From JAGOEY01 sp017997515 (GTDB lineage Bacteria; Pseudomonadota; Gammaproteobacteria; Burkholderiales; Burkholderiaceae_C): DNA of 64,000 nucleotides. A program made the position numbers and the translations under genes. Below the pieces are notes generated by a model, which was not told the origin of the DNA, did not search any database, and saw only the letters and a list, made by a program, of their open reading frames with translations. The stretch lies in NCBI GenBank assembly GCA_026314275.1, contig CP111109.1:1426001-1490000 (forward strand). Direction: 5' to 3'. Shown here one piece after another: positions 8,152-16,871 of this stretch; the first letter of the stretch is position 1; each line of letters opens with the position of its first letter.

Positions 8152-8208
8152 CATTGGCATAACGCACGCTGTTTGGCGACACTGAACGTATTACACGGAG
8201 AAAACACC

Positions 8209-9720
8209 ATGAGTACAACAAATATTGACCATTTCATCGGCGGCCAGATCGTGGCGGGCAGCTCGGGCCGCACGCAGGACGTTTTTAACCCCGCCACGGG
8301 CGCCGTCACGGGCCGTGTGGCGTTGGCCAATGCAACCGAAGTAGGCCAAGCCGTGGCCGCCGCGCAAGCCGCATTCCCCGCCTGGGCCGACACACCACCG
8401 ATCCGCCGCGCACGGGTGTTGTTCAAGTTTCTGGAGCTGGTGAACCAGCACAAGGACACGCTTGCGCATCTGATCACCGCTGAACACGGCAAGGTGTTCA
8501 CCGACGCGCAGGGTGAGGTGTCGCGCGGCATCGACATCATCGAATTCTCGTGTGGCATTCCGCAGCTGCTGAAAGGTGACTTCACCGACCAGGTCAGCAC
8601 CGGCATCGACAACTGGACGCTGCGCCAGCCGCTGGGTGTGGTGGCAGGTATCACGCCGTTCAACTTCCCGGTCATGGTGCCGATGTGGATGTTCCCGGTG
8701 GCCATCGCTGCGGGTAACACCTTCATCCTCAAGCCCAGCCCCACCGATCCGAGCGCCAGCCTGTTTATGGCCGACCTGCTGCAGCAAGCCGGGCTGCCCC
8801 AGGGCGTGTTCAACGTGGTGCAAGGCGACAAGGAAGCAGTGGACGCACTGATCGAACACCCGGACGTGAAGGCCATCAGTTTTGTGGGCTCCACGCCCAT
8901 TGCCAACTACATCTACGAGACCGGTGCGCGCCATGGCAAACGTGTGCAGGCGCTGGGCGGCGCGAAGAACCACATGGTGGTTATGCCCGATGCCGATATC
9001 GACCAGGTGGTGGATGCGCTGATCGGTGCGGGCTATGGCTCGGCGGGTGAACGCTGCATGGCCATCAGTGTGGCGGTGCTGGTGGGCGACGTGGCCGACA
9101 AGGTCGTGCCCAAACTGCTGGAACGCACCAAGACGCTGAAGGTGCTGAACGGCACCAACCTCGCCGCCGAGATGGGCCCCATCGTGACCGGCGCGGCGCA
9201 CGCACGTATCACCGGCTACATCGAACAAGGTGTGGCCGAGGGCGCTCAGTTGCTCGCCGACGGCCGCAACTTCGACGGCAAGGCTGCGGGTGAAGGGTGC
9301 GAGAGCGGCTTCTGGATGGGCGGCACACTGTTCGACCACGTGACGCCCGACATGCGTATCTACAAGGAAGAAATTTTTGGCCCGGTGTTGTCATGTGTGC
9401 GTGTGGACGACTTTGCGCAAGCGGTGCAGCTCATCAACGACCACGAGTTTGGCAACGGCGTGAGCTGCTTCACCCGTGACGGCAACGTGGCCCGCGAATT
9501 TGCGCGGCGTATCCAGGTGGGCATGGTCGGCATCAACGTGCCGATCCCGGTGCCCATGGCATGGCACGGCTTTGGCGGCTGGAAGAAGAGCCTGTTTGGC
9601 GACATGCACGCGTATGGCGAAGAAGGTGTGCGTTTCTATACCAAGCAGAAGAGTGTGATGCAGCGCTGGCCTGAAAGCATCGCCAAGGGCGCTGAGTTCG
9701 TCATGCCCACAGCAAAGTAA
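8209..9720 (+). CDS. mmsA: CoA-acylating methylmalonate-semialdehyde dehydrogenase
   Basis: A 503-residue aldehyde dehydrogenase that oxidises methylmalonate or malonate semialdehyde to propionyl-CoA or acetyl-CoA with NAD+ and CoA (valine and inositol breakdown). Seen: GITPFNFPVMVPMWMFP cofactor loop, FVGSTPIANYIY, GGAKNHMVVMPDAD, catalytic Cys in GSAGERCMAIS, and a C-terminal KSLFGD segment. The frame extends much further upstream, but ATG 8209 has CGGAG before it and starts the conserved domain. Divergent from a LysR regulator and followed by a GMC oxidoreductase that may supply its aldehyde substrate. Confidence 0.9.
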   Translation: MSTTNIDHFIGGQIVAGSSGRTQDVFNPATGAVTGRVALANATEVGQAVAAAQAAFPAWADTPPIRRARVLFKFLELVNQHKDTLAHLITAEHGKVFTDAQGEVSRGIDIIEFSCGIPQLLKGDFTDQVSTGIDNWTLRQPLGVVAGITPFNFPVMVPMWMFPVAIAAGNTFILKPSPTDPSASLFMADLLQQAGLPQGVFNVVQGDKEAVDALIEHPDVKAISFVGSTPIANYIYETGARHGKRVQALGGAKNHMVVMPDADIDQVVDALIGAGYGSAGERCMAISVAVLVGDVADKVVPKLLERTKTLKVLNGTNLAAEMGPIVTGAAHARITGYIEQGVAEGAQLLADGRNFDGKAAGEGCESGFWMGGTLFDHVTPDMRIYKEEIFGPVLSCVRVDDFAQAVQLINDHEFGNGVSCFTRDGNVAREFARRIQVGMVGINVPIPVPMAWHGFGGWKKSLFGDMHAYGEEGVRFYTKQKSVMQRWPESIAKGAEFVMPTAK

Positions 9721-9803
9721 AAACCTCCACCTGCCTTTCACGCTAACAACAACCAGAGACAAACACCCTTCTTCGCGCAACCCGCCGCTTGAAGCGCACG
9801 CAA

Positions 9804-9898
9804 CCCTTCAAGCAGACACCGCAGAACTGGCTTTGCCAGGCTGCTGGTGTCGCCCCCGGCAAGGGGGTTGGCGAGAGCGAAGCGAAGCCTGGGGGTGA
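9804..9898. repeat. Dispersed hairpin repeat R1, copy 2
   Basis: Core hairpin 9815-9851: GACAC/GTGTC, GCAG/CTGC and CTGGC/GCCAG around a TTT loop. Each stem segment differs from copy 1 by paired changes. Unlike the other copies, its CCTGGGGGTG end abuts the start of a plus-strand gene (ATG 9907), so it forms that gene's 5' leader. Confidence 0.85.
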
Positions 9899-9906
9899 AC
9901 CAAAAT

Positions 9907-11649
9907 ATGAGTGATAACACCCTCTTCGACTACATCGTTATCGGCGGCGGCACGGCCGGGGCGCTGGTATGCAACCGGCTCAGCGCGGACAAAACCAAGG
10001 GGGTTTTACTGATCGAGGCCGGGCGGCGTGACGACTACCACTGGATCCATATTCCTGTGGGTTACCTGTACTGCATCGGCAACCCACGCACCGACTGGCT
10101 CTACAACACCGAGCCTGACGCGGGGCTGAATGGCCGCACGCTGCGGTATCCGCGTGGCAAGACGCTGGGCGGCTGCTCCAGCATCAACGGCATGATCTAC
10201 ATGCGCGGCCAGTCGCGGGACTATGACCAGTGGGCCGCGCTGACGGGCGACGACACCTGGCGGTGGGACAACGTGTTGCCCGCATTCAAGCGGCACGAAG
10301 ACCACTATCTGGGCGACAAGGCCCATGCTGCGGCGACCAGCAAAGACCCAGACTTCCCCGCGTTCCACGGTGTGGGCGGTGAGTGGCGCGTCGAGAAACA
10401 GCGCCTGCGCTGGGACATCCTCGATGCGTTTGCCGACGCGGCCGAACAGGCCGGCGTGCCCCACACAAGCGACTTCAACCGGGGCAACAACGAAGGTGTC
10501 GGTTACTTCCAGGTGAACCAGAAGGATGGCTGGCGCTGGAACACCGCCAAGGCATTTTTGCGGCCCGTGTGTTACGGGCGGCCCAACTTCGAGATGTGGA
10601 CCAACGCCCACGTCACCAAGCTGGTCACCGAAACCATGGCCGACGGCAGCCTGCAGTGCACCGGTGTGCAGGTGTGGAACGGCAGCGAGATGGTCACCGC
10701 TACCGCACGGCGCGAGGTGATCCTGAGCGCGGGTGCCATTGGTTCACCGCAACTGCTGCAGCTCTCGGGTATTGGCCCGGCCGCACTGCTGCAACAGCAG
10801 GGTATTGCGGTGGTGGCCGACCTGCCCGGTGTAGGCGCCAACCTGCAAGACCATTTGCAGATCCGCTCGGTGTTCAAGGTGAAAGGGGCCAAGACGCTGA
10901 ACACACTCGCCAATTCGCTGCACGGCAAGGCGGCCATCGGGTTGGAATACGCCCTCAAACGCACCGGCCCGATGAGTATGGCGCCGTCGCAGCTGGGTGC
11001 CTTCACCCGCAGTTCGCCCGACCATGTGTGGCCCAACTTGGAGTACCACGTACAACCCCTGAGCCTGGATGCGTTTGGTGAACCCCTGCACACCTTCCCG
11101 GCCTTCACCGCGAGTGTGTGTAACCTGAACCCGACCAGCCGGGGCACGGTGCACATCAAAAGCCCGAACTTCCGCGACGCCCCCGCCATTGCACCCAACT
11201 ACCTGAGCACCGCAGAAGACCGCCAGGTGGCCGCAGACTCGCTGCGTGTGACGCGCCGCATCGTGGCGCAGCCTGCACTCGCCAAGTACCAGCCCGAGGA
11301 ATGGAAACCGGGTGTGCAGTTCCAGACCGACGAAGACCTGGCCCGTTTGGCAGGCGACATTGCCACCACCATCTTCCACCCCGTGGGGACGGCCAAGATG
11401 GGCGCGGACGGCGACCCGATGGCCGTGGTGGACGCACGGCTGCGGGTGCGTGACGGCCGGGGTGGTGTGATTGCAGGCCTGCGGGTGGTGGACGCCAGTG
11501 TGATGCCCACCATCACCAGCGGCAACACCAACAGCCCCACACTGATGCTGGCCGAAAAAGCCTCGCAGTGGCTGCGGGAAGACTCCAAAGCACCGCTGCG
11601 GTCTGCGGCCCCTGTTGCGACCTCTGTTGCGGGCTCTGTGACAGCCTGA
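9907..11649 (+). CDS. GMC-family FAD-dependent alcohol dehydrogenase
   Basis: A 580-residue GMC oxidoreductase (choline dehydrogenase/alcohol dehydrogenase group). Seen: the FAD dinucleotide fold IVIGGGTAGALVCNRLS at residues ~9-25, GMC signature GKTLGGCSSINGMIYMRG, second signature GAIGSPQLLQLSGIGP, and the C-terminal catalytic His in FHPVGTAKMG plus NTNSPTLMLAEKA. Start ATG 9907 begins at the FAD domain; a longer in-frame start at 9847 would translate repeat R1 and is unlikely. Substrate cannot be read from sequence. Its place after mmsA suggests oxidation of an alcohol to the semialdehyde. Confidence 0.85.
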   Translation: MSDNTLFDYIVIGGGTAGALVCNRLSADKTKGVLLIEAGRRDDYHWIHIPVGYLYCIGNPRTDWLYNTEPDAGLNGRTLRYPRGKTLGGCSSINGMIYMRGQSRDYDQWAALTGDDTWRWDNVLPAFKRHEDHYLGDKAHAAATSKDPDFPAFHGVGGEWRVEKQRLRWDILDAFADAAEQAGVPHTSDFNRGNNEGVGYFQVNQKDGWRWNTAKAFLRPVCYGRPNFEMWTNAHVTKLVTETMADGSLQCTGVQVWNGSEMVTATARREVILSAGAIGSPQLLQLSGIGPAALLQQQGIAVVADLPGVGANLQDHLQIRSVFKVKGAKTLNTLANSLHGKAAIGLEYALKRTGPMSMAPSQLGAFTRSSPDHVWPNLEYHVQPLSLDAFGEPLHTFPAFTASVCNLNPTSRGTVHIKSPNFRDAPAIAPNYLSTAEDRQVAADSLRVTRRIVAQPALAKYQPEEWKPGVQFQTDEDLARLAGDIATTIFHPVGTAKMGADGDPMAVVDARLRVRDGRGGVIAGLRVVDASVMPTITSGNTNSPTLMLAEKASQWLREDSKAPLRSAAPVATSVAGSVTA

Positions 11650-11665
11650 GCGCCTGCGTAGAACG

Positions 11666-12046
11666 TCAGCGCAGGCGGCCGACGTAACGCTCGATCTGGA
11701 CGGCACCCGCCCCCGGCGACGAGGCGTCGTCGGTACTTACAACCGCTGCAGGTGGGGGTGCCGAGGCCACCACACGCAAGTGGTCGGACAAAGGTGGGGA
11801 GGGCCTGGCCTGTACCAGTGCGGGCCGTACGGCCGGGCTGGTGGTGAACACCTGCTCCAGCTTGTCGGCCCATTCAGCCAGGTCGGTATGCCCGTCTTCT
11901 GCTGCCTTTTGCCGGGTGAAGCGGATGATTTCGGTGGCGTAGGCGGTGTTGGTGGCCAGCCATTCGGTGTCGGTGACACGCCCCGCCTTGCGGCGCAGCA
12001 GCACATGCAGATGGGCCGCAATGGCGAGTTTTTCACTGTCGAGCAT
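11666..12046 (-). CDS. Hypothetical protein, 126 residues
   Basis: Not recognised. A small soluble protein with a helical N-terminal half (MLDSEKLAIAAHLHVLLRRK, then DTEWLATNTAYATEIIRF) and a Pro/Ala/Ser-rich C-terminal tail. No signal peptide or membrane segment. It converges on the GMC gene with a 16-bp gap. Codon pattern and the plausible start support a real gene, but the function is unknown. Confidence 0.6.
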   Translation of the reverse strand: MLDSEKLAIAAHLHVLLRRKAGRVTDTEWLATNTAYATEIIRFTRQKAAEDGHTDLAEWADKLEQVFTTSPAVRPALVQARPSPPLSDHLRVVASAPPPAAVVSTDDASSPGAGAVQIERYVGRLR

Positions 12047-12385
12047 GGAGTTTTTGCCTTTCTAAATTGCTTAGAACGTGTTCAAGGTCTTTTTGGAGAT
12101 CGCATTGGAATGCAATCGGGAGCCCGGGAAATCCCCAATGCACTAAATCGGAGCAGCCCTTACATTCACGTCACTCGCAAACGGGCCTTGGGCTTGTAAA
12201 GGCGGGGTTCGAGGAGACATCCCCCTAAATAGAACAATCCAAGGCATCCGCTACGAGGTGCAATTTTTTAAAAGACGCCGCTAATCCCGGCGTCTTTTTT
12301 TTGGCCAAATTGGCCTCCAGCGCCCTGTGGATATGCGCCATCAGCTCCTGATTACATAGCAAGCATCGGTGCGACAATCCCCCGC
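12047..12385 (+). other. 339-bp divergent gap with possible small RNA
   Basis: No open frame of note. The gap separates divergent genes yet contains a strong plus-strand intrinsic terminator at 12272-12302, which neither flanking coding sequence needs. A transcript would have to start inside the gap (12050-12250) and end there: a small RNA, or a leader controlling the exporter gene by premature termination. No known RNA family was recognised and no convincing promoter was found. Confidence 0.3.
12272..12302 (+). terminator. Intrinsic terminator upstream of TauE-type exporter
   Basis: AAGACGCCG (12272-12280), a seven-base loop, CGGCGTCTT (12288-12296) followed by a run of T: a classic rho-independent terminator on the plus strand, ending about 85 bp before the next start codon. 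Confidence 0.85.
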
Positions 12386-13144
12386 ATGGAATGGATTGTT
12401 GTGTCTTTGACCTCGCTGCTGGCCGGTTTTGTCGATGCGATCGTGGGCGGCGGGGGGCTGATTCTCACGCCCGCGCTGTTTGCGGTGTTTCCCACCACAC
12501 ACCCGGCCACCCTGTTCGGCACCAACAAAAGTGCGTCTATTTGGGGCACGGCCGCTGCCACTTGGCAGTTCAGCCGCCGTGTGCAGATCCGCTGGTCCAC
12601 CATGCTGCCCGCCGCTGCGGTGGGTTTTGCGGCGTCTTTCGGTGGTGCGTGGCTGGTGACCATCGTGGCGCCCGACTTTCTGCGCAAACTGTTGCCCGGC
12701 ATCTTGCTGGCGGTGCTGGTGTACACCCTGGCCAAAAAAGACCTGGGCCAGCACCACACACCGCGCCTGCAGGGCCGCGCCGAGGTGCTGGCGGCCTGCA
12801 CCATTGGGCTGTTGATTGGTTTTTACGACGGGTTTTTTGGGCCCGGCACCGGCAGTTTTCTGGTGTTCCTGTTTGTGCGCTGGCTCGGGTACGACTTTTT
12901 GAACGCGTCTGCCAGTGCCAAACTGCTCAACACCGCCACCAACCTCGCCGCACTCATTCTGTTCACCCTCAAAGGGCATGTGTGGTGGCACTACGCCGTG
13001 GTGCTGGCGGTGGCCAACGTGGTGGGCAGTGTGCTGGGCACGCGCATGGCGCTGAAACACGGCACGGGGTTTGTGCGTGTGGTGTTTATCTTCGTGGTCA
13101 GCGCGTTGATTCTCAAAACAGGCTACGACGCGTTTTTGAGATAA
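12386..13144 (+). CDS. TSUP (TauE/SafE) family anion exporter
   Basis: A 252-residue membrane protein with about eight hydrophobic segments arranged as the two-fold TauE/SafE repeat. Family marks are the N-terminal GFVDAIVGGGGLILTPAL and the second-half GFYDGFFGPGTGSF. Members export sulfite, sulfoacetate or related organic anions; the substrate here is unknown. Starts at ATG 12386, about 85 bp downstream of an intrinsic terminator. Converges with mrdA. Confidence 0.85.
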   Translation: MEWIVVSLTSLLAGFVDAIVGGGGLILTPALFAVFPTTHPATLFGTNKSASIWGTAAATWQFSRRVQIRWSTMLPAAAVGFAASFGGAWLVTIVAPDFLRKLLPGILLAVLVYTLAKKDLGQHHTPRLQGRAEVLAACTIGLLIGFYDGFFGPGTGSFLVFLFVRWLGYDFLNASASAKLLNTATNLAALILFTLKGHVWWHYAVVLAVANVVGSVLGTRMALKHGTGFVRVVFIFVVSALILKTGYDAFLR

Positions 13145-13175
13145 GCGCCACGACGGTCACGGCGCTCTCCATAAC

Positions 13176-15116
13176 TCAAGGCGCTGGCAAGCTGATGTCC
13201 GCTGCAGCGCGGGGTTTGCCGATGGGGGCCGAGGCCTTGCCGATCCTGACGGCGGCCATGTCTTCTTCGCTGGGGTACTGGTCCAGCAGCCAGTAGTCCA
13301 TGACGCGGCGGGCAATCGGGGCAGCAGCCCCTGCACCCCAGCCGGCGTTTTCAACAATCACGGCCACGGCAATACGCGGGTCGCTGGCGGGGGCGAACCC
13401 CATGAACAACGCGTGGTCACGCTGGTGTTCTTCGAGCGCACGGGCGTTGTATTTGGTGTTCTGTGCCTGGGTCACGGCCTGGGCCGTGCCGGTCTTGCCA
13501 GCGGCCTGGTAACCCGCCCCTGCAAACACACCCCGCGCCGTGCCGCTGGTGACCACACTGGTCAGGCCCTCACGCACCACGGCCACGTGGGCGGGTTTGT
13601 AGCCCAGGTTTTCCGATGTGGGCCGCACCACCGGACTGACCTGGCCGGTGACCGCGTCGCGGGTGCCCAACACCACATGGGGCCGGTGTTTGATGCCACC
13701 GTTGGCGACGATGGCGGTGGCCTGCGCGAGCTGCAGCATGGTGAAGCTGTTGTAGCCCTGGCCAATGCCCAGCGAAATGGTTTCACCCGCAAACCACTTC
13801 TTTTGCTCGGGCCGTTTGTAGGCGTTGCGTTTCCATTCGGTGCTGGGCAGGACGCCGCGCACTTCGCCGCCCAGGTCGATGCCGGTGGACTGGCCAAAAC
13901 CCAGCGGTTTCATGAAGTCGTGGATCAGGTCCACGCCCATTTCGTTGGCCAGCGAGTAGTAGTAAATGTTGCTCGACACCTGGATCGAACGCCGCATGTC
14001 CAGCATGCCCAAGTTGCCTTCGGGGCTGCCAAAACGGTGGCCCGCAAAGTTGAAGAAACCGGGGTCGTTGACCATCACGTTGGCACCCCGTTTGCCGGTC
14101 TCCAGCGCGGCCAGCGCCATGAAGGGTTTGTAGGTGGAGCCGGGTGGGTAGGTGCCACGCAGCGCGCGGTTCAGCAGCGGTTTGTTGATGGATTCACTCA
14201 GCGCACTCCAGCTTTCCTGGTCGATGCCTTCCACAAACAGGTTGGGGTCGAACGTGGGTTTGCTCACAAACGCCAGCACTTCGCCGGTGCGCGGGTCGAT
14301 GGCCACCAGTGCGCCCCGGCGGTCGCCAAACATGTCCTCGACCAGCTTTTGCAGCTTGATGTCGATCGACAGCATGATGGTCTGCCCCGGTGTGGCCGGG
14401 CTGCTGGCCAGGCGGCGCACGGCGTGGCCTCCGGCGGAGGTTTCCATTTGCTCCACGCCGGTGGTGCCGTGGAGCTGGCGCTCGAAGCTCTGCTCTACCC
14501 CGAGTTTGCCGATGTAGTCGGTGCCGCGGTAGTTGGCCTCGTCGTCGGAGTCCTGGATCCGTTCTTTCTCGCGCTGGTTGATACGACCGATGTACCCAAT
14601 CACATGGCTGGCCAGCTCACCCTGCGGGTAGGTGCGAAACAGCCGCGCCTTGATCTCGACCCCCGGAAACCGGTAACGCTGCGCCGCAAACCGCGCAACC
14701 TCTTCTTCCGTCATGCGGGTGCGCAGGGGCAGCGACTCAAAATTGCGCGACTCGTCCATGAGTTTCTTGAACCGCCGCCGGTCGCGTGGTGTGATGTCCA
14801 CCACCTGGGCCAGCGCATCAATCGTCTCCTCGATCGGCCCGGCCTTGGACGGTGTCACTTCCAGTGTGTAGGCCGAGTAGTTGGTGGCCAGCACCACACC
14901 CTTGCGGTCCAGAATCAGCCCCCGGTTCGGCACGATAGGCACGATGGCCGTGCGGTTGTTCTCGGCCTGGTCACTCAGGTCACCATGCCGCACCACCTGC
15001 AGGTACACCAGCCGCGCCGCAATCAGCCCAAACGCCAGCAGCACCACCGCCGCAATCACAAACACCCGCCCCCGAAACCGCGACAGGTCTGCCTTGACGT
15101 TGCGTAGCTCGGTCAT
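13176..15116 (-). CDS. mrdA: Penicillin-binding protein 2 (elongasome transpeptidase)
   Basis: A 646-residue class B PBP. N-terminal membrane anchor at ~18-38; dimerisation domain with GVEIKARLFRTYPQGELASHVIGY; transpeptidase with SXXK in PPGSTYKPF, SXN in VSSNIYYY and KTG in AAGKTGTAQ. Crosslinks lateral-wall peptidoglycan with RodA and MreBCD. Family length is normal. It belongs to the mre cluster but is separated from mreD by 256 bp filled with three repeat elements. No rodA follows; the next gene converges on it. Confidence 0.95.
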   Translation of the reverse strand: MTELRNVKADLSRFRGRVFVIAAVVLLAFGLIAARLVYLQVVRHGDLSDQAENNRTAIVPIVPNRGLILDRKGVVLATNYSAYTLEVTPSKAGPIEETIDALAQVVDITPRDRRRFKKLMDESRNFESLPLRTRMTEEEVARFAAQRYRFPGVEIKARLFRTYPQGELASHVIGYIGRINQREKERIQDSDDEANYRGTDYIGKLGVEQSFERQLHGTTGVEQMETSAGGHAVRRLASSPATPGQTIMLSIDIKLQKLVEDMFGDRRGALVAIDPRTGEVLAFVSKPTFDPNLFVEGIDQESWSALSESINKPLLNRALRGTYPPGSTYKPFMALAALETGKRGANVMVNDPGFFNFAGHRFGSPEGNLGMLDMRRSIQVSSNIYYYSLANEMGVDLIHDFMKPLGFGQSTGIDLGGEVRGVLPSTEWKRNAYKRPEQKKWFAGETISLGIGQGYNSFTMLQLAQATAIVANGGIKHRPHVVLGTRDAVTGQVSPVVRPTSENLGYKPAHVAVVREGLTSVVTSGTARGVFAGAGYQAAGKTGTAQAVTQAQNTKYNARALEEHQRDHALFMGFAPASDPRIAVAVIVENAGWGAGAAAPIARRVMDYWLLDQYPSEEDMAAVRIGKASAPIGKPRAAADISLPAP

Positions 15117-15131
15117 GTTGCGCTCATTAAT

Positions 15132-15179
15132 TGATAGCTGCTAGCGCTTTCAGGATAAGCTCTAGAGCCCGATTTGACC
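15132..15179. repeat. Dispersed repeat R2, mrdA upstream copy
   Basis: TGATAGCTGCTAGCGC-N11-AGCTCTAGAGCC-N-GATTTGACC: an R2 copy just upstream of the mrdA start. Confidence 0.7.
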
Positions 15180-15200
15180 ATTATTTCTCGAATAAAGATG

Positions 15201-15237
15201 CCCTCACCCCAACCCTCTCCCAGAGGGAGAGGGGGTA
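15201..15237. repeat. REP-like palindrome
   Basis: CCCTCACCCCAACCCTCTCC followed by a perfect 9-bp inverted repeat, CCCTCTCCC (15213-15221) with GGGAGAGGG (15225-15233). This is the form of an extragenic palindrome common across many proteobacteria (established knowledge from memory). Lies in the mreD-mrdA gap. Confidence 0.75.
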
Positions 15238-15268
15238 AGACAACCCCAACCCATGAAGCGCGCACGCT

Positions 15269-15372
15269 CCCTTCCAGCAGACGCCGTGGAACCGGCTCCG
15301 CCGGGCCACCGGCGTCGCCCCCTGCAAGGGGGTTGGCGAAAGCGGAACGCAGTCCGCGAAGCCTGGGGGTGT
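15269..15372. repeat. Dispersed hairpin repeat R1, copy 3
   Basis: Core hairpin 15280-15316: GACGC/GCGTC, GTGG/CCAC, CCGGC/GCCGG around TCC. The element abuts the TGA stop of mreD (15373) on the minus strand. It includes the extra GCGGA...TCCGC mini-stem also seen in part in copy 5. Confidence 0.85.
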
Positions 15373-15891
15373 TCATAACGGTCTGTTCTGGTCAGGGTCC
15401 GGCGACCGCCGTTGGGGTGCCAGCAGCATAAAACTGGCCAGCGGCCAGAGCAGTGCCTCCAGCAGCGGCGCCACCAAAAACGACCAGCCCGGAAACACCC
15501 CTCCCCCCAACAAACGGATCACCAGCTCGATCACATGGGCGGCCAGGAACAGGGGGAACACCTGCACCGCCTGCTCCCACACACTGAGCCACAGCAAGCG
15601 CCGCTGAAAGCTGATGGCGAAGTACGCCAACGCCGTGTAGGCCAGCGCGTGTTGCCCCAGCAGCGCCGTCTGGTGCACGTCCATACACAGGCCAAAAACA
15701 AAAGCGGCGCCCATGCCCACGCGGGTGGACTGGTGCACGCTCCAGAACACCAGCAGCAGCATCAGCAGGTCAGGTGCCCACGCGGCGCGGCCCAGCGGCA
15801 CCATGTTGAGCAGCAGGGCCACCAGCAGGCTCGCCCAGACGAATACCGGGTTGACAGGCATCAGCAGCGGCTGGCCACGGCGCATGATCAT
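15373..15891 (-). CDS. mreD: Rod shape-determining protein MreD
   Basis: A 172-residue protein with five to six membrane segments, the size and hydropathy of MreD. The WSVHQSTRVGMGAAFVFGL segment fits the family. It links MreB/MreC to the elongation peptidoglycan machinery. Start overlaps the mreC stop by 4 bp. Its stop is immediately followed by repeat R1. Confidence 0.85.
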   Translation of the reverse strand: MIMRRGQPLLMPVNPVFVWASLLVALLLNMVPLGRAAWAPDLLMLLLVFWSVHQSTRVGMGAAFVFGLCMDVHQTALLGQHALAYTALAYFAISFQRRLLWLSVWEQAVQVFPLFLAAHVIELVIRLLGGGVFPGWSFLVAPLLEALLWPLASFMLLAPQRRSPDPDQNRPL

Positions 15892-16808
15892 TTGCGGCCT
15901 GCTTTCTTGGATGCAGGTGCGGCCACAGGCTCGGGCCGGGGTGGCACGGCGGCCGCGCCCGGTGTCAGCACCATCACATGGCGGGCACCCTGGGTCAGCG
16001 CCAGCGGCACGCCATGGATACGCGCGAACGCGGAGTCCACCCGCCGCTCGACCTTGTCTACACGCGCCACGGGCAACCCGGGCGGGTACACACCGTCCAC
16101 CCCGCTGGTGGTGAGCAAGTCACCCTCCTGCACATCCGCCCCTGCGGGGGTGAAGCGCAGCTCCACCCCACCGCCCAAAGCAGACAGCGGGTCACCATAG
16201 GCCACGCTGCGCACACCAGTGCGTACGTTGAGCACAGGGATGGTTTGGTCACGGTCCACCAGCAAGGTCACTTCGCTCAGGAACGGATGCACCCGTGTCA
16301 CCTGGCCCAACACACCCGACTCGTCAATGACCGGAGAGCCCGGCGCAATGCCGTGGGTCAGCCCCTGGTCCAGGATGACCTTGCGGGTGTAGGGGTCGGC
16401 CGCGTCGTACAGCACCTCGGCCGCACGCGCCGGTGTTTGCACACGTTCACGCAGCTCCAGCAGCTTGCGCAGGCGCTCGTTTTCCAGCAGCAGTTCGTCC
16501 ACCTGGTTGGCCTTGAGCGACTGCAGCGCGAGTTTGCGGCGCGCGTCGGACTCCACCTGCTGGGCGGTGTCGCGGGTTTCCAGATAGTCATTGGCGGCGC
16601 GTCCCCAGTGCACGGGCTGTAATGCCAGCCATTGCACCGGCTGCAAGACGGCCGAGACGGCAGAACGCAAGGGCTGCGTGATGCGAAAACGGGTGTCGGC
16701 CACCATCAAAAACAGCGCCAATGCGCTGAAAAAAACCAGTTTGGTCAGCGCCGACGAACCCTGCTTGAATAAGGAGGGGGCATCGCGTTCCAGGGTTCCC
16801 AGAGGCAT
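15888..16808 (-). CDS. mreC: Rod shape-determining protein MreC
   Basis: A 306-residue protein with a short cytoplasmic N-terminus, one membrane segment (~20-42), a coiled coil (~70-115, ARRKLALQSLKANQVDELLL) and the periplasmic beta domain with EVTLLVDRDQTIPVLNVRTG and LLTTSGVDGVYPPGLPVARV. Scaffold of the elongasome; activates PBP2. Lies 63 bp after mreB and overlaps mreD. The C-terminal Ala/Pro/Lys tail is variable in the family. Confidence 0.92.
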   Translation of the reverse strand: MPLGTLERDAPSLFKQGSSALTKLVFFSALALFLMVADTRFRITQPLRSAVSAVLQPVQWLALQPVHWGRAANDYLETRDTAQQVESDARRKLALQSLKANQVDELLLENERLRKLLELRERVQTPARAAEVLYDAADPYTRKVILDQGLTHGIAPGSPVIDESGVLGQVTRVHPFLSEVTLLVDRDQTIPVLNVRTGVRSVAYGDPLSALGGGVELRFTPAGADVQEGDLLTTSGVDGVYPPGLPVARVDKVERRVDSAFARIHGVPLALTQGARHVMVLTPGAAAVPPRPEPVAAPASKKAGRK

Positions 16809-16871
16809 GGTGTCAATGGCGTGCAGAGAGCTGGCCAGATTCTAAAAAATCTGGCCGCCCTGCGGGCATGT

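Noticed and set aside
12170..12240. GGGGTTCGAGG near 12205 resembling a tRNA T-arm
   Set aside because: No acceptor stem, anticodon arm or D-arm can be folded around it.
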